Shown one piece after another: positions 57,755 to 64,000 of a DNA stretch of 64,000 bases. The stretch lies in the NCBI RefSeq assembly GCF_000226975.2, contig NZ_CP019285.1:1798001-1862000 (forward strand), given 5' to 3'. Numbering within the stretch: position 1 is the stretch's first letter; each line of letters begins with the position of its first letter. Origin of the DNA: Halobiforma lacisalsi AJ5 (GTDB lineage: Archaea; Halobacteriota; Halobacteria; Halobacteriales; Natrialbaceae). The notes under the pieces were generated by a model. The model did no database searches, was not told where the DNA came from, and saw only the letters and a program-made list of their open reading frames with translations. The translations under genes and the position numbers were made by a program.

Positions 57755-58972
57755 TTACGCTTCGACACCCGGTAGCGGACTCCGGTCGAGGATTTCCTCG
57801 ACGATAGCGTCCTGTTTTTCCAGGAGTTCGACCTGATCGATCTCGAACGTCGCCGCTTCGTATTGCTCGTCCGGCGGGAATTCGTCCGGCGCGTCGAGTT
57901 CGTCCGCACGGATCGGGCGAACGAATCCCTCGAAGAACAGCTCCTGAACCTCGAGCGAGAGGACGAAGTCCATGAATAGCTTCGCGGCAGCGGGGTTCGG
58001 CGCATCCTCGAGCATCGCGTAGCCGTAGGGTGCGGCGACCGCCCCCTCGCCGCCACCGGGGGCCTGTGGGATGACGACACCGACGTCTTCTTCGTCGATA
58101 TCGTCGTCGTTGTACTTCGTCGAGAGGCCCCCGAAGTCGAACTCGACGTACGTCGATATCTCGCCGGCGGTGAACTGTCGGTCGAGGTTCCGCTGGTGGC
58201 GCGCACCGTGTTCTTCGAGCTCCTCGAGGTACTCGATGAGCGGATCGAGGTCGTCGAGGTCGCCGCCGTAGGCGTGGTTGATCGACAGCATTGCGTTCAT
58301 CCCTGCTCCTGCACCGGGAACGTTGATCGCGAGGTCCTTCGCGATGTCCGGATGTTTGAGATCGTCCCAGGTCTCGGGCTCGTCGAGGCCGCGTTCCTCG
58401 TAGACGTCTTTCCGGTAGTTGATCGCGACGGTCATTTGTCGGGTCGCCGTCACGTGGCCGTCATCGGTCTTGAAATCGTCCGGCACCCGATCCCATCCGG
58501 CGGGTTTGTATCCCGTGGTGAAGCCGTCCTCCCACGCCTGGAGGCCGACGGGATAGAACCCGTTGTACGCCGAGTATTCCTGGTTGCCTGCGTTCGCCCG
58601 GATGTCCGCGAGAGCCTCGCCGGAAGTCCGCTGATCGTCGTGGAGGGGTATCCCGTATTCACTCTCGAAGGCGTCCATCACGGCGTCCCAGTTCGACCAG
58701 CCGGTCTGGACGGCGTAGATGAATAATTCCTCGGGGAAATCTTCGCTGCTGACGGTAGTCTGGGACTCCCCGTATCCGACTTCGACGGTTTCGGACCCGT
58801 TTCCACCGTTTGTGGACCCCGTATGTCCTCCATTCTCGGTGTCGCCACCGTCGTTTTCACCCCCGAGACACCCGGGTAGCGCAATGGCTGTGGTACCGGC
58901 TACTCCAGCGAGAAATGCTCGGCGCGTCCGTTCGTCGAGTCTGTCGCGCATCGAGTTTACCGTCCCCGACAT
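57755..58972 (-). CDS. Tat-exported lipoprotein substrate-binding protein of the ABC importer
   Basis: 405 residues from ATG 58972 (MSGTVNSMRDRLDERTRRAF). Twin-arginine signal RTRRAFLAGVAGTTAIALPGC, where LPGC is the lipobox, followed by a Gly/Asp/Thr linker. Type II periplasmic-binding fold similar to iron and polyamine binders: VQTGWSNWDAVMDAFESEYGIPL, DDLKHPDIAKDLAINVPGAG, GEISTYVEFDFGG, AAKLFMDFVLS. An AT-rich TATA region lies about 25 bases before ATG 58972, so a leaderless start there is favoured over ATG 58951. Confidence 0.87.
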   Translation of the reverse strand: MSGTVNSMRDRLDERTRRAFLAGVAGTTAIALPGCLGGENDGGDTENGGHTGSTNGGNGSETVEVGYGESQTTVSSEDFPEELFIYAVQTGWSNWDAVMDAFESEYGIPLHDDQRTSGEALADIRANAGNQEYSAYNGFYPVGLQAWEDGFTTGYKPAGWDRVPDDFKTDDGHVTATRQMTVAINYRKDVYEERGLDEPETWDDLKHPDIAKDLAINVPGAGAGMNAMLSINHAYGGDLDDLDPLIEYLEELEEHGARHQRNLDRQFTAGEISTYVEFDFGGLSTKYNDDDIDEEDVGVVIPQAPGGGEGAVAAPYGYAMLEDAPNPAAAKLFMDFVLSLEVQELFFEGFVRPIRADELDAPDEFPPDEQYEAATFEIDQVELLEKQDAIVEEILDRSPLPGVEA

Positions 58973-59022
58973 TATATTAGTAAATTTATAATATATGTAA
59001 ATATATATTATTCGCGTATATA
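58973..59022 (-). promoter_or_regulatory. strongly AT-rich promoter of the ABC importer operon
   Basis: About 50 bases made almost only of A and T (ATTATATTAGTAAATTTATA at 58971-58990 and on), in an otherwise GC-rich genome. TATAAA-like boxes lie 15-25 bases before the binding-protein ATG. Suggests strong, perhaps regulated, transcription. Confidence 0.65.
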
Positions 59023-59109
59023 GTAGTACGAGGTTCAACAAAGAAGACGTTCGAACAGCCACAGCAGGTCCCCAGGTCGAGGGAGTTGCACGCTAGGGGA
59101 CGCCCGACC

Positions 59110-60219
59110 TCACTCGAGTTTTCCCTCGAGTTCGCTCATGAACTCGGTGGGGACCTCGACGTGCGGAGCGTGGCCGGTGTTGTCGAAGACGACCTCCTCG
59201 AACTCACCGCCGGCGTCCGCGTACTCCTCGAGGACCGCGCGGGTCTGGTCGACCATCGGCTGTGGCGGGAAGACGTCCTCGCCGGGCCAGTCGGGGATCT
59301 GTCCCATCCGACCGAGCGTTCCGAGGTCGAACAGCGACTCGTTGGAGACGATCTGGTCCGAGTCGCCGCGGATCCACAGCACGGGCGGTTTCTCCTCGGG
59401 ATCGATCTCCGTGATCGTCGAGAGGTCGCAGTACTTCGGCGAGATCGCGTTGTTCACGCCCGTCTCGCCGGGGGCAACCCCCGGCCAGTTGTCGCTCTGA
59501 ACGGCCGATCCCGGGTAGTTCGCCTCACCGGTGGCCGTGTCGAGCATCCCCGTCAGGTACGACTCCTCGCGTTCCTCGTCGAACTCGTGGGTCGGGTCGA
59601 CGTAGTACGTCCGGAGGATCTTCCGCGGGCTGGCCTCGCCTTCCTCCCCGCGGTCGCGGTCCGCGAGGCCGGCCACGAACTCGTCGTTGCCGATCCCCCC
59701 ACCCGAGCCCGCGTAGTCGTCGAAACAGGGCGTCCCCTCGAGATCCTTCGTGCCGCCGAACCCGTACGGCGACAGCGGGTTGACGAGGACGAGCCGTCGG
59801 ACCGCCTCGGGGTTGTCGATCGCGTACCGCATCGCGACCCCGCCGCCGTTCGACCAGCCGACGAGCGTCACCGGGGGTTCGAGGTCGAGTTCCGGCAACA
59901 GCGCCCGCAGGTCGGCCTCGAAGTCTCCTAGCCCGTTCGTCGCGTCGACCGGTTTCGTCTCGGTGTCGCCGTAGCCGCGCAGGTCTGGTGCGACGGCGTA
60001 GTAGCGGTTCGGCAGGTCGGCCAGCACGTCCTCGAAAAAGCGGGAGGAAGAGACGTTGCCGTGCAGGAAGACGACCGGTTCGTCGCCGGCGTCTCGGGGT
60101 TCGCTTCCGTTTCCGTCACCGTCCGCGCTCGCCCCTCCCGACTCGAGGACGTGCGTCTCGAGTCGGTCGGTCTCGATCGTCCGCGACTGGACGCCGGCGA
60201 GGGTGTCGTCTCGAGTCAT
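59110..60219 (-). CDS. alpha/beta-fold hydrolase
   Basis: 369 residues. VVFLHGNVSSSRFFEDVL supplies the oxyanion-hole HGN motif, VTLVGWSNGGGVAMRY the nucleophile elbow (Ser in GWSNGG), PPVLWIRGDSDQIV the acid residue and FDNTGHAPHVEVP the catalytic histidine. A cap domain of about 100 residues (about 165-265) lies between strands 6 and 7. Similar to haloperoxidase/epoxide hydrolase-type esterases; substrate unknown. Downstream of, but convergent in no sense with, the ABC importer; separate promoter. Confidence 0.88.
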   Translation of the reverse strand: MTRDDTLAGVQSRTIETDRLETHVLESGGASADGDGNGSEPRDAGDEPVVFLHGNVSSSRFFEDVLADLPNRYYAVAPDLRGYGDTETKPVDATNGLGDFEADLRALLPELDLEPPVTLVGWSNGGGVAMRYAIDNPEAVRRLVLVNPLSPYGFGGTKDLEGTPCFDDYAGSGGGIGNDEFVAGLADRDRGEEGEASPRKILRTYYVDPTHEFDEEREESYLTGMLDTATGEANYPGSAVQSDNWPGVAPGETGVNNAISPKYCDLSTITEIDPEEKPPVLWIRGDSDQIVSNESLFDLGTLGRMGQIPDWPGEDVFPPQPMVDQTRAVLEEYADAGGEFEEVVFDNTGHAPHVEVPTEFMSELEGKLE

Positions 60220-60330
60220 GGCGTGGCCGCCGATACGACGTCACCGGTGATAACGTTCGGGCGCGACCCCTGCCAGTGAGACCGGCGTCGAACCGGGTGA
60301 GACGCCACCCTCGCTCGTCGACTGCCGCTC

Positions 60331-61311
60331 CTATAGCCGGTCGACGATCGCCGCCGTCACGTCTTCGGTCGAGGCGTCGCCACCCAGGTCGGGGGTTCTG
60401 GGACCGTCCTCAAGCGTCGTCTCGACGGCCTCGCGGATGGCCGCACCCTCTTCGTCGTAGCCGAGGTACTCGACGAGCATCGCCGCGGAGAGGATGGTTG
60501 CGGCCGGGTTGGCGACCCCCTCGCCGGCGATGTCGGGTGCGGTACCGTGGACGGGTTCGAACAGTGCACGCTCGGGCCCGATATTGGCCGAGGGCAACAG
60601 CCCGAGACCGCCGACCAGACCGGCTGCGAGGTCCGAGAGCACGTCGCCCGCGAGGTTGGGACAGACGACGACATCGAACTGATCGGGGTCCAGACAGACC
60701 CGCGTCGCGAAGGCGTCCATCAGCACCTCGTCGGTTTCGACGCCGTATTCGTCGGCGACGTCCGCGACGGCGTCCCGGAAACGGCCGTCCGTCTCCCGCA
60801 TGACGTTGGCCTTGTGGACGACGGTGAACCCGTCGGCGTCACGATCCGTGACGAAGTCGCAGGCGAACTCGGCGAGCCGTCGCGAGGCCGACTCCGTGAC
60901 GACGCGGGTCAGCGTCGACACGTCGTCGCTCAACCGATCCTCGTGGCCAGCGTAGACGCCCTCCGTGTTCTCCCGGAGGAAAACCAGGTCGGTCTCGGGT
61001 CGCACCGCGTCGACGCCGGGGTACGCCGTCGCCGGGCGCACGTTGACGAACGAGTCGACGGCCTCCCGCAGCGGGAGGATCACGTCCGCGGCGGTGTCCC
61101 CGGCCGCGCCGAACAGCGTCGCGTCGGCCGACGCCGCGAGGTCGTAGGTTTCCTCCGGCAGCGCCTCGCCGGTCTCCGCCTGCACCGCGTCGCCAGCCTC
61201 GGCCTCGTGGAACTCGAAGTCGATCTCGAGGGCCTCGAGTACCTCGACGGCCGCGGGCGTCACCTCTTTGCCGATCCCGTCACCCGGGATGACGGCGATG
61301 TCGTGAGTCAT
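60331..61311 (-). CDS. leuB: 3-isopropylmalate dehydrogenase
   Basis: 326 residues from ATG 61311 ([17 protein letters not shown]). Oxidises and decarboxylates 3-isopropylmalate in leucine synthesis. The arginines contacting the substrate are in [12 protein letters not shown] and [15 protein letters not shown], Lys in [14 protein letters not shown], Asp in [22 protein letters not shown], and the NAD-binding end in [19 protein letters not shown]. Homoisocitrate or tartrate dehydrogenase is less likely. The other leu genes are not in the window. Confidence 0.9.
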   Translation of the reverse strand: MTHDIAVIPGDGIGKEVTPAAVEVLEALEIDFEFHEAEAGDAVQAETGEALPEETYDLAASADATLFGAAGDTAADVILPLREAVDSFVNVRPATAYPGVDAVRPETDLVFLRENTEGVYAGHEDRLSDDVSTLTRVVTESASRRLAEFACDFVTDRDADGFTVVHKANVMRETDGRFRDAVADVADEYGVETDEVLMDAFATRVCLDPDQFDVVVCPNLAGDVLSDLAAGLVGGLGLLPSANIGPERALFEPVHGTAPDIAGEGVANPAATILSAAMLVEYLGYDEEGAAIREAVETTLEDGPRTPDLGGDASTEDVTAAIVDRL

Positions 61312-61378
61312 ACCCACCCATCGACGCGGCGCTGAAAAGAGGGTATCGGTCGCGTCATCTTTGCGTGCACGCGCGGCG

Positions 61379-63790
61379 CTATTCCCGCCCGAGGTGGCCC
61401 CTCGCCAGAAGGGCGACCGTCGCGACCGCGAGCGCGACCGTCGCTGTAGCCCAACCGAACCCGGGAACCGCGAGCAATGACTCGGAGAGCGTCACGGTGG
61501 CGGACGCACTCGCGCCGCCCTCGAGGGGAGCGGTCTCGACGGCGTTCGTCGTGAACCCGTCCGCGGCGGCCTCGACGGTGTAGGCGTCGCCCGTGCCCGG
61601 GACCGGCGTCGCCACCGTGCCGTCCCCGTCGGTCCGCTCGTCGAGTTCGAACGTCGCGCCGTCGCGCTCGAGGACGACCGTGGCGTTCGGGATCGGTTCA
61701 CCGTCTTCCCGTTCGACGGTCACCTCGAGGGTCGCGTCGCCCTGCAGGGTCACGGATTCCTCGACCGTCGTCACCTTCCCGGCCGTGCTCTCGGGAACCG
61801 GGACCGTCAGCGTCGCGTCCTCGTACCCCTCCGCGCGGAGGTCGACCGCGTAGGACTCGCCCGCCGGCACGTCCGCGATCCGGTAGGTGCCGTTGCCGTT
61901 CTCGAGGTGGGTGCCCGGATACTCCCCGCGACTCCCGTTCGCGCGAACCGTCGCGTTCCCGACCCCGGTCTCGAAGTGGGCGTCCGCGATGCGCACGTCG
62001 ATCTCCCCCGCGCCCGTCGGAACGATCTCGAGGTCGGCCCGCTCGTCGGCCTCGAGGGTGAGCGACCGCCGCGCAGTCTCGTATCCGGGCTTCTCGACCG
62101 CGATCTCGTACTCGCCTGGCTCGAGGCCGTACCGTTCGAAGCGCCCCTCGGCGTCCGTAGTCGTCTCGACGGTCGTTCCATCCGCGGCGACGAGTTCGAC
62201 GGTCGCGCCCTCGAGGGCGTCGCCCGTGGTCGCGTCCGCGACGGTCCCGGAAACGCGGGCGTGGTCGCCGGCCGCGTCGACCGCCGCGAGCGCGTCGACG
62301 AACCCCGATCCGAACCGGGTGTCGGGTTCGTCCGGTTCGCCGTCCGGCTTCCGGGCCGTCCCCTCGAGCGCGGCCTCGAGTTCCGCGGGCGCGAGGTCGT
62401 CGTCCGTCGCGGACTGTATCAGCGCGACCGTGCCCGCGACGTGGGGCGCGGCCTTGCTGGTCCCGCTGCGGGAGTCGTACTTGCCGCCGGGAGCCGTGCT
62501 CTCGATCCCGATGCCGGGCGCGACGACGTCCGGGACGACGTAGGAGTCGGGCCACCGCGGTGGCGCGTGATATCCCCAGGCGTCGTCGGTGTCGATCTCC
62601 TCGCCCGCCGAAAAGCCGGCGATCCGGTCGGGGGTCGCGCTCGCGCCGACGGCGATCGAATCGTAGACGTTCGCGGGCGAGATCGACGTCCCTTCGCCGC
62701 CGTTTCCGGCACCTGCGACGACGACCGTTCCCGCGCCGTTGGCGTTCTCGACCGCCCGGATCACGCTCGGGCGGTACTCCGACCAGCCGAAGCTCATCGT
62801 CACGACGTCGGCGTCCTCCTCGATCGCCCACTCGATCCCGGCGAGAATTCGCGACTCTTTGCCGACACAGCGTTCCTCGCAGTCCGTGATGACCGCGCCG
62901 TGGAGGAGTTCGACGTCCGGAGCGACCCCCAGGTGGGTCCCGCTCCCGTCACCCGCGCCGACGATACCCGTGACGTGAGTCCCGTGACCGTCGTAGTCGA
63001 CCGGTTTCGGGGATGGATCGTCGGCGAAGTCCTTCCAGCCGTCGATCTCGAGGTCCGGGTGATCGGCGTCGACCCCGGAGTCGAGGACGGCGACCGTCGT
63101 TCCGTCGCCACGGGTGTCGAACTCGTCCCAGAGCCGCGGGACCCGCATGTCATCGAGGCCGGCGGCGTCCTCGTCCTCGTCCTCGTCCTCGTCGGTCGTT
63201 ACGGTCGCCGCGCCGTCGCCGCTCGAGTCGGCGTTCGGACGCACGACCGTGGCAACCGCGTCATCGGTCCGGACGGCGGTCACGTTCTCGAGCGCCGCCA
63301 CGTCCTCGAGGGAAGCCCGGTCCGTGTCGACGGTCACGACCGCGACGTTCGTAATCCAGAACCCGCGCTCGAGGTCGACGCCATCGGTCTCGGTTACGTA
63401 GCTCTCGAGCGGTTCCTGCGCCGTCGTCGCGTGGGCCTGTCGTGCCGCGACAACGTCGTCGGGAACGGTTTCGGGATCGAACGGCTCGAACCCGACGACG
63501 ACCCGCACCGTCCCGTCGGCCTCTGCAAGGGCGGGATCGATCGGTGCGGTCGCATCGCCGGACGCCGCCTCGACGGTCGGTTCGGCGGCGTTCTCGAGCG
63601 TCGATCCGTCGGCGGGGGAGGGTGAGGGGGACGCCGGCCCGGCCGCAGCAGCGGCGTGTGCGCCGCCGAGCGCGAGCGTGACTGCGACCGCAAGAACGAG
63701 GACGAGGACGAACGCAATCGTCGCTGGGGCCGTCCGTCGTCCGACCGTACGGAGACCGATCGGACGGAAATTGATCGGCAGGCGAGACAT
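61379..63790 (-). CDS. secreted subtilisin-family (S8) serine protease with C-terminal membrane anchor
   Basis: 803 residues. A Sec-type signal (hydrophobic [19 protein letters not shown]) is followed by an inhibitor-I9-like propeptide (about 90-190), an Asp/Glu dipeptide run (DEDEDEDED) and the catalytic domain: Asp in [15 protein letters not shown], His in [14 protein letters not shown], Ser in [16 protein letters not shown]. Carboxypeptidase-regulatory-like domains follow ([23 protein letters not shown]...). The C-terminus has one membrane helix, [19 protein letters not shown], and a basic tail (RGHLGRE). The protease is therefore probably tethered to the cell surface. GTSKAA instead of GTSMAA is a mild variation. 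Confidence 0.9.
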   Translation of the reverse strand: MSRLPINFRPIGLRTVGRRTAPATIAFVLVLVLAVAVTLALGGAHAAAAAGPASPSPSPADGSTLENAAEPTVEAASGDATAPIDPALAEADGTVRVVVGFEPFDPETVPDDVVAARQAHATTAQEPLESYVTETDGVDLERGFWITNVAVVTVDTDRASLEDVAALENVTAVRTDDAVATVVRPNADSSGDGAATVTTDEDEDEDEDAAGLDDMRVPRLWDEFDTRGDGTTVAVLDSGVDADHPDLEIDGWKDFADDPSPKPVDYDGHGTHVTGIVGAGDGSGTHLGVAPDVELLHGAVITDCEERCVGKESRILAGIEWAIEEDADVVTMSFGWSEYRPSVIRAVENANGAGTVVVAGAGNGGEGTSISPANVYDSIAVGASATPDRIAGFSAGEEIDTDDAWGYHAPPRWPDSYVVPDVVAPGIGIESTAPGGKYDSRSGTSKAAPHVAGTVALIQSATDDDLAPAELEAALEGTARKPDGEPDEPDTRFGSGFVDALAAVDAAGDHARVSGTVADATTGDALEGATVELVAADGTTVETTTDAEGRFERYGLEPGEYEIAVEKPGYETARRSLTLEADERADLEIVPTGAGEIDVRIADAHFETGVGNATVRANGSRGEYPGTHLENGNGTYRIADVPAGESYAVDLRAEGYEDATLTVPVPESTAGKVTTVEESVTLQGDATLEVTVEREDGEPIPNATVVLERDGATFELDERTDGDGTVATPVPGTGDAYTVEAAADGFTTNAVETAPLEGGASASATVTLSESLLAVPGFGWATATVALAVATVALLARGHLGRE

Positions 63791-63976
63791 TATGCGACTC
63801 GAGACAGTCAGGCTGGTTAAGACTGTCGCGTATCCCGAACGGACGGTGTCCGTGCATCGTCGCTGTCTCCCGGCGCTCAGTCGTCACCGAAATCGCGAAC
63901 TCGTCATCGGGGCTGGAGTCGCATCGAGTCGCGTCGAACTCGAGAACAGAATCGGGAAAGCGGCCCTACTCGGGCC

Positions 63977-64000
63977 CTACTCGGCTTCGGGGATCGCGGC
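63977..64000 (-). other. possible C-terminal end of a further minus-strand gene
   Basis: Reading into the window from the right edge, a minus-strand frame ends AAIPEAE with a stop at 63977-63979. The acidic end is plausible for a haloarchaeal protein, but eight codons cannot establish a gene. Confidence 0.2.

Overview
The window reads as chromosomal DNA of an extremely halophilic archaeon (class Halobacteria). The DNA is GC-rich and the predicted proteins are strongly acidic. Many genes look leaderless, with a TATA-like box about 25-30 bases before the start codon. The gene set is archaeal and haloarchaeal: aIF1A, aIF2-beta with a TRAM tail, Dph5, Trm5, Bat/HTH_10 regulators, TrmB, a bacterioruberin pathway, the archaeal CobY/CbiZ cobalamin salvage set and an ISH6-type transposon. 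The sequence alone does not fix a genus.

Layout. 0-10 kb: a YchF-type GTPase (cut by the left edge), a methyltransferase, two winged-helix regulators, an aminotransferase, NAD(P)HX dehydratase, a phosphoribosyltransferase and a large PAS/GAF/Bat sensor-regulator. 10-14 kb: an XPF-like nuclease, then an ABC exporter whose permease gene is split by an ISH6-like element with intact ends and an 8-bp target duplication. 14-19 kb: YihY-type membrane protein, MsrB, small zinc proteins, a TIGR00300 enzyme and an SDR. 19-25.5 kb: the carotenoid block. A Bat-like regulator and crtB (+) converge on crtD-lyeJ-cruF (-). Together these cover phytoene synthesis and the lycopene-to-bacterioruberin steps; no second desaturase (CrtI) gene is seen here.

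25.6-38 kb: a formate/nitrite-type channel fused to two universal-stress domains, a DUF2339 membrane protein, aIF1A, a Tat lipoprotein beta-propeller, a GCS2-like ligase, an FAH-family enzyme, a rhodanese and an amidohydrolase. 38.9-45.9 kb: a tightly packed minus-strand cobalamin operon, HAD-cbiB-cobS-cobY-cobT-cobD-cbiZ, plus a small gene followed by a terminator-like hairpin and another small gene. Most neighbours overlap by 4-26 bases. 46-49 kb: an M24-fold hydrolase with altered metal ligands, an HTH protein, aIF2-beta and a DUF5789-type protein.

49.2-52.1 kb is gene-poor and lies beside a tRNA-Thr(CGU) gene. It holds a universal stress protein, two diverged copies of an intergenic element with TATA-like boxes (candidate small RNAs), a small ORF broken by a 2-base insertion and other possible remnants. 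This stretch is the least explained part of the window. 52.2-64 kb: Trm5, a Rieske protein, Dph5, a complete binding-protein ABC importer (ATPase, two permeases, Tat lipoprotein), an alpha/beta hydrolase, LeuB and a secreted S8 protease with a C-terminal membrane anchor.
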